Shown here: piece after piece, positions 18,701-25,838 of the stretch
How the letters are laid out: every line of letters begins with the position of its first letter
How positions within the stretch are numbered: the stretch's first letter is position 1
Assembly: GCF_001650915.1 (NCBI RefSeq)
Contig: NZ_LXYO01000033.1
Coordinates: 1-64,000, forward strand
DNA from: Marinobacter sp. EhC06
GTDB lineage: Bacteria > Pseudomonadota > Gammaproteobacteria > Pseudomonadales > Oleiphilaceae
Direction of reading: 5' to 3'
Length of the DNA stretch: 64,000 nucleotides
Program-made: the position numbers and the translations under genes
Notes under the pieces: model-generated
What the model was told of the DNA's origin: nothing
The model's database searches: none
The model's input: the letters and a program-made list of their open reading frames with translations, nothing else

Positions 18701-19343
18701 GGGCATCGGCGGCGTGTACATGTGCATCTACGGCATGGACTCCCCCGGCGGCTACCAGCTTGTCGGTCGCACCCTGCCGATCTGGAACAAGTACCTGAAG
18801 AACCCACAGTTCGCTGAAGGCGCCCCCTGGCTGCTACGGTTCTTCGATCAGGTGTGCTACTACCCGGTCACCGAAGCCGAACTGGACGAAATGCGCGACC
18901 AGTTCCGCGCCGGCCAGCTGACGGTAAAAATCGAGGAAGAAACCTTCGACCTGAAATCCCACCAGGCCTTCCTGGACGCCAGCGCCGACTCCATCGCCGA
19001 ATTCCGCGAACTGCAGCAAGCGGCCTATGCTAAAGAGGTGGCCCTGTGGAAAGACAGCGAAGCCGAGGAACTGGATAAACTGGCCAAGGCCCCGCCGAAA
19101 GCGGACATATCCGACCTGGCGAAGTTCGGCGAGCTGGTGAGTGCGGAGATTGCCGGTAACATCTGGAAATGCCTGGTGAAGCCGGGTGATACCGTGGCGG
19201 AAGGTGATCCGCTGGTGATCGTGGAGGCTATGAAAATGGAATTCGAGATAAACGCAACCCAGGCCGGGGAGATCAGCGCGATGCATGTGGAGCCTGGCAA
19301 GGCTGTTACTCCCGGGGAGCCTTTGTTGAGCATCAAGATCTAG
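15711..19343 (+). CDS. uca: Urea carboxylase (biotin-dependent)
   Basis: 1210 residues. Order: biotin carboxylase with ATP-grasp (GGGGIGL at about 160-166; EVNTRLQVEHPVTE at about 290-303), KipA/KipI-like carboxyltransferase halves (about 450-1100), and a C-terminal biotinyl domain whose lysine is K1175 in EAMKMEFE. It makes allophanate from urea, bicarbonate and ATP. Guanidine carboxylases are close relatives, but their operons usually carry carboxyguanidine deiminase genes and a guanidine riboswitch, and neither is seen here. The urea transporter next door also points to urea. The small 'urea carboxylase-associated' proteins often found beside it are absent. AAGGAG precedes the ATG. Confidence 0.95.
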   Translation: MFSKVLIANRGEIAVRTIRTLKAMGVGSVAVYSHQDRHSLHVTLADESVALTGNGASETYLDKAQILAAAKHTGAEAIIPGYGFLSENADFAEACEADGIAFIGPTPDQMREFGLKHRARELAEAAGVPLAPGSGLLESLDEALQTADRLGYPVMLKSTAGGGGIGLTRCNSESELRDAFETVRRQGQSFFNDSGVFLERFIARARHVEVQMFGDGAGNVVALGERDCSLQRRNQKVVEETPAPNLPAATRQKMLDAAVSLGQSVSYRSAGTVEYIYDADRDEFYFLEVNTRLQVEHPVTESVTGLDLIEWMLKIAAGESPDLAGFEPELNGASMEVRIYAEDPLKDFQPSPGELTDVHWPEDDVRVDTWVENGSEVSAHYDPMIAKLIVHGKDRHDALAKLKAALAETRLMGIATNLDYLRQVVAQQSFADGIVSTRALESFEFKPSVAEVVKPGTYTTVQDYPGRVGYWNIGVPPSGPMDDYAFRIANRIVGNHSEAAGLEATLIGPSLKFHKDSVVALTGALTEATLDDKPVEFWKPITVKAGQVLAVGKAIKGCRTYLAVRGGFDVPVYLGSRSTFALGQFGGHGGRPLRPGDMLGISQINLPACTTTAPTHDPAPADPDLIPDYPDHWEIGVLYGPHGAPDFFTEKSIEKFFEQDWEVHYNSNRLGIRLNGPKPEFTRADGGEAGLHPSNIHDCEYAIGSINFTGDMPVILTKDGPSLGGFVCPVTIAKAELWKVGQVKPGDTIRFVAIDNDTAVALSERQELAIKSLMAPPMVDLVKPDLAPVNDLSATILAHLEETDGRPEVTYRQAGDQYILLEYGPNVMNLGFRLRIHALMEAIADVQPNGLLELSPGVRSLQLRYDARILPQAALMEYLLDLEATLPPTDELKVRSRVIHLPMAFEDSATLEAVDKYRQSVRDTAPWLPNNVDFMQRINGLPSREAVRDILFSARYLVLGLGDVYLGAPCAVPLDPRHRMLTSKYNPARTYTAEGTVGIGGVYMCIYGMDSPGGYQLVGRTLPIWNKYLKNPQFAEGAPWLLRFFDQVCYYPVTEAELDEMRDQFRAGQLTVKIEEETFDLKSHQAFLDASADSIAEFRELQQAAYAKEVALWKDSEAEELDKLAKAPPKADISDLAKFGELVSAEIAGNIWKCLVKPGDTVAEGDPLVIVEAMKMEFEINATQAGEISAMHVEPGKAVTPGEPLLSIKI

Positions 19344-19430
19344 GGCTTGGTCTGGCTTGGGAGATTGCTCTCCTCTGGCTGCATGCTTTGGAGTTGCGCC
19401 GATGGGGGCAGGCAAAGGGAGTCGGGGCGG

Positions 19431-19529
19431 CTGGTGGGGTGCGGGTTTCAAAAGTGTGAGCAGCATGGATGCTGCGATCAAGCCCCATGGATGGGTTCAC
19501 GGCGTCTTTTGAAACCCGCACCCCGCCAG
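19431..19529 (-). repeat. Long-arm palindromic repeat, copy C (core reads on minus)
   Basis: The arms 19431-19454 and 19506-19529 are 24-nt inverted repeats with one mismatch that still allows a G-T pair. The 51-nt core (19455-19505), read on the minus strand, begins ACGCCGTGAACCCATCCATG and holds two small hairpins: CCCA-TCC-ATGGG and GCAGCA-TCCA-TGCTGC. The core matches copies at 27905 and 48188. It lies between urea carboxylase and the GntR gene. Confidence 0.85.
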
Positions 19530-19599
19530 ACGGCCCAGCGGTCAATCACCGAGCCAATGGACCAAACCAAGAGACCTCCCGAAAATAAGGGAAAGAACA

Positions 19600-20316
19600 A
19601 TGGCAACAAACACCAAAAGAAAAGAGTCCATGGCAGACAGGGTTTACGAAGCCCTTAAGGACGACATCTTTGAGTTCCGCCTGATCCCTGGTGACAAATT
19701 CAGCGAGGGCGATGTAGGCACGCGCCTGAAAGCCAGCCGCACGCCGGTTCGGGAGGCCCTTTACCGATTGCAGCGGGAAGGCTACGTGGAGGTTTTGTTC
19801 CGCAGTGGCTGGCAGGTGAAGCCGTTTGATTTCCGGCAGGTGGAGGAGCTGTATGACCTGCGGATTACCCTGGAGCGGGCGGCGATGCACAAGATCTGTG
19901 GCCTGGATGAAGAACCCTCGGCAATCCGCATGCTGACCGCCATCTGGAACCCGGATCACCCCTCTGAGCGAGCCGTGGGCAGTACCGTTCGGGCGCTGGA
20001 TGAAAGTTTCCATTGTGACCTGGTGGCGGCAGCCGGTAACCGGGAGATGACGCGGATTCACCGGGAGATCACCGATCGGCTGCGGATTATCCGTCGCCTG
20101 GACTTCACTCGCGATGACCGGGTGGACGCCACCTACGTGGAACACGCCGCGATTCTGGAGGCGCTTCGCAACGGCATGGCCAGCGAGGCGGCGGATCGGT
20201 TGACCCGCCATATCCGGGCCAGCCAGAAGGCGGTTCGCGAAATCACCATGGAACGGATTCGCGAGGCCGCTGAAGCCCATCGCAGCGGGCAACAAATTGC
20301 CTCCCAGGGCGCGTAA
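19600..20316 (+). CDS. GntR-family regulator (FadR/FCD type), likely of urea use
   Basis: 238 residues. A winged helix at about 8-75 (SRTPVREALYRLQREGYVEV is the GntR hallmark) is followed by an all-helical FCD ligand domain with well-placed histidines (for example SFHCDL and VEHAAIL). It would sense a small molecule and repress or activate transcription. Its place directly after uca, and the GTATAC palindromes in the urtA/atzF promoter region, suggest it controls urea uptake and breakdown. The ligand is unknown. GGGAAAGAAC lies just before the ATG. Confidence 0.85.
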   Translation: MATNTKRKESMADRVYEALKDDIFEFRLIPGDKFSEGDVGTRLKASRTPVREALYRLQREGYVEVLFRSGWQVKPFDFRQVEELYDLRITLERAAMHKICGLDEEPSAIRMLTAIWNPDHPSERAVGSTVRALDESFHCDLVAAAGNREMTRIHREITDRLRIIRRLDFTRDDRVDATYVEHAAILEALRNGMASEAADRLTRHIRASQKAVREITMERIREAAEAHRSGQQIASQGA

Positions 20317-20364
20317 ATACTGAACTCGCGTTCATTTTCGCCGCCGCCGAAATGCTTACAAATC

Positions 20365-20382
20365 TGTAAGACATATCGCACA
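20365..20382 (+). promoter_or_regulatory. GacA/UvrY-type box upstream of the CsrB-like RNA
   Basis: TGTAAGACATATCGCACA matches the known GacA box TGTAAG-N6-CTTACA exactly in the first half and at four of six positions in the second. It is centred about 64 bp before the predicted RNA start, a place where response regulator GacA activates such RNAs. Confidence 0.7.
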
Positions 20383-20425
20383 AACCCCGAAGCGATTCTC
20401 CGATAGGTAGGAATTCGATCCCGAG

Positions 20426-20431
20426 TAGAAT
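20426..20431 (+). promoter_or_regulatory. Predicted -10 box of the CsrB-like RNA
   Basis: TAGAAT lies a few bases before the first hairpin of the RNA. No good -35 is visible, which is usual for a promoter that depends on an activator. Confidence 0.5.
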
Positions 20432-20433
20432 GG

Positions 20434-20665
20434 TCAGTGTCAGGGATGACAAGCCAGCAAGGAACGTTGGCTCAAGGACGAGAACTCCAGGGAAGAGTCC
20501 TCCACGGCTCAGGAGTTGCCCAAAGGATCAGGGCTTACAGGGATGACCACAGGGAAGACGCGCTCAGGATGAGTCGCACGCCTGAAGGATCAGGCAGGGG
20601 TCAGCCACGGAATCGGGGATCACAAGGAAAGTGGTCCCGTCCGTGCACTCCCCACTCCCACAGAC
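20434..20665 (+). ncRNA. csrB: CsrB/RsmZ-type CsrA-sequestering RNA
   Basis: Between 20444 and 20628 there are 13 GGA triplets, and many sit in hairpin loops: TGTC-AGGGAT-GACA (20438-20451), CTC-AAGGAC-GAG (20471-20482), GCCTGA-AGGA-TCAGGC (20580-20595) and GGGATCAC-AAGGAAA-GTGGTCCC (20616-20638). Repeats such as CAGGGATGAC, CAAGGACGAG and CAGGATGAG are those of CsrB-family RNAs, which bind and titrate the translational regulator CsrA/RsmA. A GacA-type box lies upstream. The 3' end is uncertain: the last stem is nested in CACGGA..TCCGTG (to 20645) and T-rich sequence follows. The open frame across this region is not a protein gene. Confidence 0.85.
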
Positions 20666-20754
20666 ATTTCTGCTCTCTTCTTACATTTCGCTTCTGCTGC
20701 TTTGCGCCCTGGCACCACACCAATAACGCAAATTAGCCTCAGGAGCTTACACCC

Positions 20755-21024
20755 ATGAAGCGCACACCGCTTTTCGCAACACTCGTTCTGCTGTTCAGCC
20801 TGGTTACCGGTTTTGCTTACGCCCAGGAAGCCGCTATCAATATCAACACCGCCGATGTGGCTACCCTCGCCAGCCTTAACGGCATTGGCCAGAGCAAGGC
20901 GGAAGCTATTGTTGCCTATCGCGAAGCCAATGGTCCGTTTGCAGTAACCGCAGACCTGGCGAACGTGAAAGGAATCGGCGAGCGCACCATTGAGAAGAAC
21001 GCCGCGCGCCTGACCGTCAAGTAA
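20755..21024 (+). CDS. Small exported helix-hairpin-helix protein, ComEA-like
   Basis: 89 residues: a signal peptide (about 1-23, ending AYA-QE) and a pair of helix-hairpin-helix motifs (LASLNGIGQSKAEAIVAYRE and LANVKGIGERTIEKNAA). This is the ComEA DNA-binding domain alone, without the membrane anchor of Gram-positive ComEA. Such periplasmic proteins bind incoming DNA during natural transformation. It stands alone after the CsrB-like RNA. Confidence 0.88.
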   Translation: MKRTPLFATLVLLFSLVTGFAYAQEAAININTADVATLASLNGIGQSKAEAIVAYREANGPFAVTADLANVKGIGERTIEKNAARLTVK

Positions 21025-21030
21025 TACCCC

Positions 21031-21060
21031 GGGCAGTGGCTCGCTGCCGCTGCCCTTCCC
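21031..21060 (+). terminator. Possible terminator after the ComEA-like gene
   Basis: GGGCAGTGGC and GCCGCTGCCC (21031-21055) form a 10-bp stem with one G-T pair and a 5-nt loop, 6 bp after the stop codon. The tract that follows is TTCCCCTTCC, not a clean T-run, so termination is only probable. Confidence 0.5.
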
Positions 21061-21177
21061 CTTCCTGCCTCATCCCCCGCTTTCTATTTCCGGCTGCCCA
21101 TAAAGTCGTCTGGCAACACCGCGCCCGCCACCCTATTATTGCTGGATAACAATTCAAAAACCGTTGAGCATCCGCAC

Positions 21178-21951
21178 ATGGTTGATCCGATCAAGGTTTA
21201 TCCGTCCAAACCTGCGAAAGTCTATTTCTACGGCACCTGTCTGGTGGACATGTTCTACCCGGATGCGGGCATTGCCGGCGTGGAGCTGCTGGAGCGGGAG
21301 GGCATTGAGGTGCTGTTTCCGCAAGACCAGACCTGCTGCGGCCAGCCGGCCTATACCTCCGGCTATCATGACCAGGCCCGATCAGTAGCCAAAGCCCAGC
21401 TCGATCTGTTTCCCGGCGACTGGCCCATCGTGGTGCCGTCCGGCTCCTGCGGCGGGATGATTCGCAAGCACTACCCGGATCTGTTCAAAGACACGCCGGA
21501 CGAAGTGAAAGCCGCCGAGGTGGCCGGCCGGGTCTGGGAGCTAACGGATTTTCTGCTTAACGTCTGCCATATCAAGCTGGAAGACCTGGGCGAGCCCACC
21601 ACGGTGGCCATGCACACCTCCTGCTCCGCCCGCCGTGAAATGGGCGTGGCCGAGGTGGGGCCGAAGCTCCTGGGCCAGTTGAAGAATGTGAATCTGGTGG
21701 AGCAGATTCGGCCGGAGGAATGTTGCGGCTTTGGCGGTACCTTTGCGGTTCGCCACCCGGAGATTTCCGGAGCCATGGTCAGTGAGAAGGTGGACACCCT
21801 TGTGGACACCGGCGCCAAAGAATTTGTCACCACCGATTGCGGCTGCCTGATGAACATTGCCGGCTACGCCGAGAAGAACCAGAAGCCGGTTTCAGGCCAG
21901 CACATTCTCAGTTTCCTGTGGGCGCGAACCCAGGGCAAAGGGGGGCAGTAG
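21178..21951 (+). CDS. lutA: L-lactate utilisation protein LutA (CCG-domain)
   Basis: 257 residues from the ATG at 21178; the frame is open to a TTG 39 nt upstream, but homologous sequence begins here. It has two cysteine-rich CCG domains: CCGQPAY at 53-59 and CCGFGG later, with TSCSARREMG between. These motifs bind Fe-S or heterodisulfide-type cofactors. With LutB and LutC it oxidises L-lactate to pyruvate. The gene is 2 nt before lutB. Confidence 0.9.
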   Translation: MVDPIKVYPSKPAKVYFYGTCLVDMFYPDAGIAGVELLEREGIEVLFPQDQTCCGQPAYTSGYHDQARSVAKAQLDLFPGDWPIVVPSGSCGGMIRKHYPDLFKDTPDEVKAAEVAGRVWELTDFLLNVCHIKLEDLGEPTTVAMHTSCSARREMGVAEVGPKLLGQLKNVNLVEQIRPEECCGFGGTFAVRHPEISGAMVSEKVDTLVDTGAKEFVTTDCGCLMNIAGYAEKNQKPVSGQHILSFLWARTQGKGGQ

Positions 21952-21953
21952 TC

Positions 21954-23393
21954 ATGAGCGAGACAGCCGAGCACACTGGCCATCATATCGATGTAAAACA
22001 GTTTCACCCGAGGGCTCAGGCGGCCATTCACAACCCCAAGATCCGCAAGAACTTCCGTAGCGCCATGGACGGGCTGATGTCCAAGCGCAAGACGGCGTTC
22101 GAGGGCTGGGACCTGGAAACCCTGCGGGATCTGGGCGCCAACGTTCGCCTGCGGGCCCTCGCCAACTTGCCGGACTTGCTGGAGCAGCTCGAGAAGAAGC
22201 TGACCGAGAACGGCATCAAGGTGCACTGGGCGGTGGACGGCGACGAGGCCTGCCGGATCGTAAGGGATATCTGCAAGGCCCGGGATGCCAAGACGGTGAT
22301 CAAGGGCAAGTCCATGGTCTCCGAGGAAATGGAGCTTAACCATTACCTGGAGGAACAGGGCATCGAAGCCCTGGAATCGGACCTGGGCGAGTACATTGTG
22401 CAGCTGGCGGATGAAACGCCATCGCACATCATCATGCCGGCGATTCACAAGAACACCGGCGAGATCTCCCAGTTATTGCATGACAAAACCGGCACCGATC
22501 TCTCCAACGATGTGGAATACCTCACCGCCAGTGCCCGCCTGCAATTGCGGGAAAAGTTCATGAATGCCGATGTGGGCGTTTCCGGGGTTAACTTTGCGGT
22601 GGCGGAAACCGGCACCCTGTGCCTGGTGGAAAACGAAGGTAACGGCCGGATGACCACGACGGTGCCCAAGTGCCACATTGCCGTTACCGGCATCGAGAAG
22701 GTGGTACCGAGCATGGAGGACGTCTCTGCCCTGCTCGCGCTGCTGACCCGCTCTGCCACCGGTCAGCACATCACCACCTACTTCAACATGATCTCCGGCC
22801 CCCGCAAGGCCGAGGAGCTGGACGGGCCGGAAGAGGTTCACCTGGTGCTGGTGGATAACGGCCGTTCGTCCATCTACCAGGATGACGAACTGCTGGACAC
22901 CCTGCGCTGCATCCGCTGCGGCGCCTGCATGAACCACTGCCCGGTGTACACGCGGGTGGGCGGCCATGCCTACGGAACAACCTATCCGGGCCCCATCGGC
23001 AAGATCCTGATGCCGCACCTGATTGGCCTGGACGAGGGCCGGCATCTGCCCAGCGCCTCCAGCCTGTGTGGCGCCTGTGGCGAGGTCTGTCCGGTGAAGA
23101 TTCCCATACCCGATCTGTTGGTGCGGCTGCGCCAGGAATCGGTGGATGGTGACAAACTGCACCCGGCCAAGGTCCGTGGCCATGGCGCCAAGCGAAGTTC
23201 CATGGAAGCGATGATCTGGAAGGGCTGGGCCTGGATGCATGCCAGCCCCGGCATTTACCGTTTCGGCACCGGTGCCGCCAGCAAGTTCAGGGTGTTACAG
23301 CCCTCGAAAGCCGGCGCCTGGACCGATTACCGCACGGCGCCCAAACTGGCCGCCAAAACCCTGCACCAGCGGATGAAGGAGCGTGGCCAATGA
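21954..23393 (+). CDS. lutB: L-lactate utilisation iron-sulfur protein LutB
   Basis: 479 residues from the ATG at 21954, just after the lutA stop; the upstream part of the open frame overlaps lutA and is not used. An LUD domain comes first, then two 4Fe-4S motifs: CIRCGACMNHCP (about residue 319) and CGACGEVCPVKIP (about residue 370). It should carry electrons within the LutABC lactate oxidase. It overlaps lutC by 4 nt. Confidence 0.92.
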   Translation: MSETAEHTGHHIDVKQFHPRAQAAIHNPKIRKNFRSAMDGLMSKRKTAFEGWDLETLRDLGANVRLRALANLPDLLEQLEKKLTENGIKVHWAVDGDEACRIVRDICKARDAKTVIKGKSMVSEEMELNHYLEEQGIEALESDLGEYIVQLADETPSHIIMPAIHKNTGEISQLLHDKTGTDLSNDVEYLTASARLQLREKFMNADVGVSGVNFAVAETGTLCLVENEGNGRMTTTVPKCHIAVTGIEKVVPSMEDVSALLALLTRSATGQHITTYFNMISGPRKAEELDGPEEVHLVLVDNGRSSIYQDDELLDTLRCIRCGACMNHCPVYTRVGGHAYGTTYPGPIGKILMPHLIGLDEGRHLPSASSLCGACGEVCPVKIPIPDLLVRLRQESVDGDKLHPAKVRGHGAKRSSMEAMIWKGWAWMHASPGIYRFGTGAASKFRVLQPSKAGAWTDYRTAPKLAAKTLHQRMKERGQ

Positions 23394-24043
23394 GTTCCCG
23401 GGAAACGATTCTTCAGCGTCTGCGCAACCGAACCGGCGGCGAACTGACGGTGCCGGAATGTGACTTCTCGGTTCTGGTTCGGGATGACTGGTCGATAAAG
23501 GAGCGTATCGAGCGGTTCGAGAAGATGATCGAATCGGTTCACGGCGAGGTGCACCACTGCACCGAAGACATGTGGATGGATCGTCTGGCCGAGGTGCTGA
23601 ACACCCGCGGTGCCAGAAATCTGCTGATTCCGAAGCAACACGAAATCGGCCGGGCCCTTCGCGATGCCGGCCGTGATGATCTGCCGGAACTGCTGATTTA
23701 CGACGAGCCGATCGAAAGCTGGCAGGCCCACCTGTTCAACGAGGTGGACGCCAGCATTACTTCCACACGTGGCGGTATTGCCGAAACCGGCTCGTTAATC
23801 CTGTGGCCGAACGATGATGAGCCCCGGCTTATGAGCCTGGTGCCGCCGGTGCACATCGCCGTACTCAGGGCCTCGGAACTCTACACAACCTTCCATGAAG
23901 CCATGCAGGCCCAGAACTGGGCCGCTGGCATGCCGACCAATGCCCTGCTAATCTCTGGCCCTTCCAAAACCGCCGACATCGAGCAAACCCTGGCTTACGG
24001 TGTTCACGGTCCCAAAGAGCTGATTGTGTTGATGATTGAATGA
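23390..24043 (+). CDS. lutC: L-lactate utilisation protein LutC (LUD domain)
   Basis: 217 residues with an LUD domain (VDASITSTRGGIAETGSLIL and a C-terminal SKTADIEQTLAYGVHGPKEL). The start overlaps lutB (ATGA) and the stop overlaps the next gene, a permease, in the same way. It is the third component of the lactate oxidation complex. No lactate permease of the LldP type and no LutR/LldR regulator is next to it. Confidence 0.92.
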   Translation: MSSRETILQRLRNRTGGELTVPECDFSVLVRDDWSIKERIERFEKMIESVHGEVHHCTEDMWMDRLAEVLNTRGARNLLIPKQHEIGRALRDAGRDDLPELLIYDEPIESWQAHLFNEVDASITSTRGGIAETGSLILWPNDDEPRLMSLVPPVHIAVLRASELYTTFHEAMQAQNWAAGMPTNALLISGPSKTADIEQTLAYGVHGPKELIVLMIE

Positions 24044-24993
24044 TCCAAGGCGCCCTGTTGATCGCCCTGGCTGCCCTGCTATGGGCGACCACGGGCATCG
24101 TTGCAAAGTTTCTGTTTACCGGTACCGAACTCCAGGCCATCACCCTGGGGTTTCTGAGGCTGGCGGTGGCCCTGCCGTTTTTCTGGCTGTTGATGCGGCG
24201 GGAGCAGGCACGCCTTGAGCGCGCAAACCCGGGCGCCAGTGTACCCGGCAGCTCGCTACGGAGCCTCACCCGCAAAACCCTGATTCCGCTGGCAGCGCTT
24301 GGGCTGTTCCAGGCGTTTTACCAGGGCAGCTACCTTCTGGCCGTGGATCTGACCGGGGCCGGCATTGCCACCCTGATCGCGCTCTGCCTGCCCCCGGTGC
24401 TGGTGGCCATTCTTGCTGCGCCCTTGCTGGGAGAGAAACCCGGCCTGCTGACGGTTCTGTCCCTGTTTGCTGCCATTGCCGGCACGGCCATGCTGGTACT
24501 CAGTGATATGGACACCAGCGGCACCTTGCGGCTGGCCGGCATTCTGGTGGCGTTACTGGCCGCCTGTGTATATACCGGTTTCACACTCACCAGCCGCTAC
24601 AGCTCCGCCGGTACACCGGTGTTTACCACGGCGTTTATCTGTTTCTTCACGGCGGCGTTGATTCTGTTGCCGGTCGTGGCCGTGAGTGGCGGATTCGAGG
24701 GGCTGGAAAGCCTGGAGTTCGGGCACTGGCTGATGGTGGTCTATGTGGGCGTGGTGCCAACCTGCATCGGGTATGTGTGCTTCTTCACTGGCATGAAAAC
24801 AACACCGGCAACGCTTTCCAGCATCATAGTGACCCTGGAACCGCTGTTTGTGGCTCTGCTGGCCTGGGTGTTCCTGGAGGAGATTCTGGGGCCGATTGGT
24901 ATTGCCGGGGCCTTGATTCTGACCGCAGCGGTGATTGTGGCTTCCCGCTACGGCCGTAAACCCGCAGCCGGCCAGGAGGCCGCTGCGGATTAA
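24040..24993 (+). CDS. DMT-superfamily (EamA) permease coupled to lutC
   Basis: 317 residues with ten predicted membrane helices in two EamA repeats (about 1-150 and 160-305). The start overlaps the lutC stop by 4 nt, so it should be translated with lutABC. EamA proteins move metabolites, often outward. A role in lactate or pyruvate movement would fit the operon but is inference. It converges on gloA with a 6-bp gap. Confidence 0.88.
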   Translation: MIQGALLIALAALLWATTGIVAKFLFTGTELQAITLGFLRLAVALPFFWLLMRREQARLERANPGASVPGSSLRSLTRKTLIPLAALGLFQAFYQGSYLLAVDLTGAGIATLIALCLPPVLVAILAAPLLGEKPGLLTVLSLFAAIAGTAMLVLSDMDTSGTLRLAGILVALLAACVYTGFTLTSRYSSAGTPVFTTAFICFFTAALILLPVVAVSGGFEGLESLEFGHWLMVVYVGVVPTCIGYVCFFTGMKTTPATLSSIIVTLEPLFVALLAWVFLEEILGPIGIAGALILTAAVIVASRYGRKPAAGQEAAAD

Positions 24994-24999
24994 GGAGGA

Positions 25000-25548
25000 T
25001 CAGTCTTCCTTACGCTGCTTCTCGAGCATGTCCGGCTGCAGGATTTCAATCCAGTAGCCGTCCGGGTCTTTGATAAAGGCCAGGCCTTTCATCTTGCCGT
25101 CGTCCGGCTTTTTCACGAAATCCACACCAAGCTTTTCAAAGCGGTCGCAGGCGGCATAGACGTCTGGCACGGCTACGCCAATGTGGCCAAAGCCCTGGGG
25201 CTCGTCGTTGCCATTGTGGTAGCCAAAGTCGTTGTCGTCTTCGGTGCCCCAGTTATGGGTCAGCTCAAGCATGGCTTCGCGGCCGAAGGTAAAGGTGGTG
25301 CGGTGGGCGTCGTCGTGGGGCACGAGGCCGGCCTGACGATCATCCAGGTAACCCAGGAAATACAGGGTGAACTTCATTTCGGGGAAGTCCAGTTTGCGCA
25401 CCAGGCGCATGCCCATCACTCGGGTGTAGAAGTCCATGGAGCGCTCGGGTTCTTTGATGCGCATCATGGTCTGGTTGAATACGTAGCCTTCGGTTTCGGG
25501 AACGGGGTCTTCGTGTAGGCCGGGGGCCTGTTCGAAATGCTTGGGCAT
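25000..25548 (-). CDS. gloA: Lactoylglutathione lyase (glyoxalase I)
   Basis: 182 residues, a single glyoxalase/VOC domain of the longer glyoxalase I type. [30 protein letters not shown] and the C-terminal [19 protein letters not shown] end ([16 protein letters not shown]) are typical; metal ligands are expected at the Q, E and H of these stretches (for example [10 protein letters not shown]). It converts the methylglyoxal-glutathione adduct to S-lactoylglutathione. Monocistronic, with AAGGGA before the ATG. Confidence 0.93.
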   Translation of the reverse strand: MPKHFEQAPGLHEDPVPETEGYVFNQTMMRIKEPERSMDFYTRVMGMRLVRKLDFPEMKFTLYFLGYLDDRQAGLVPHDDAHRTTFTFGREAMLELTHNWGTEDDNDFGYHNGNDEPQGFGHIGVAVPDVYAACDRFEKLGVDFVKKPDDGKMKGLAFIKDPDGYWIEILQPDMLEKQRKED

Positions 25549-25620
25549 TTTGGTTTTCCCTTTTTTCCGTGGAGTTCAAACAATATACCTGTGTGCGTTT
25601 CAGGGGGATTTCAAGGGCAT

Positions 25621-25656
25621 AAAAAAGCCCCCGGGGCCAGAGACTAACCGCCGGGG
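25621..25656 (-). terminator. Probable minus-strand terminator between alkB and gloA
   Basis: On the minus strand, CCCCGG and CCGGGG pair around a loop of about 18 nt, followed by GGC and a run of six T. It could end transcription from alkB. The stem is short and alternative pairings exist. Confidence 0.45.
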
Positions 25657-25712
25657 TCTTGAGGGCCGGTTTTTTAGGCCGGCGTTTCTTCAGAGACGCT
25701 CTGAAGATCTGT

Positions 25713-25816
25713 GGCTGGCAGGGCCATGAGGGGGTTCTTTCTTCCGGGAATCCGAACTCGCTTCGCTCAGACAGTCGTTTCCCTGCAGAAAGAACCCCCT
25801 CACACCCCTGCCGACC
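25713..25816. repeat. Long-arm palindromic repeat, copy D (different core)
   Basis: The arms 25713-25741 and 25788-25816 match at 24 of 29 positions as inverted repeats, with a perfect inner 15 bp (TGAGGGGGTTCTTTC). The 46-nt core holds GGGAA..TTTCCC ends and ACTCGCTTCGCTCAGACAG. The core is unlike that of copies A-C, but the arms share their G-rich-then-TTTC layout. It lies 3' of alkB. Confidence 0.7.
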
Positions 25817-25838
25817 GAACCTTTGGAGTGGCCCGCTT

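Noticed and set aside
20437..20736. A 99-codon open frame over the CsrB-like RNA.
   Set aside because: Composition is atypical and the GGA hairpin array explains the sequence better. No protein family resemblance is visible.
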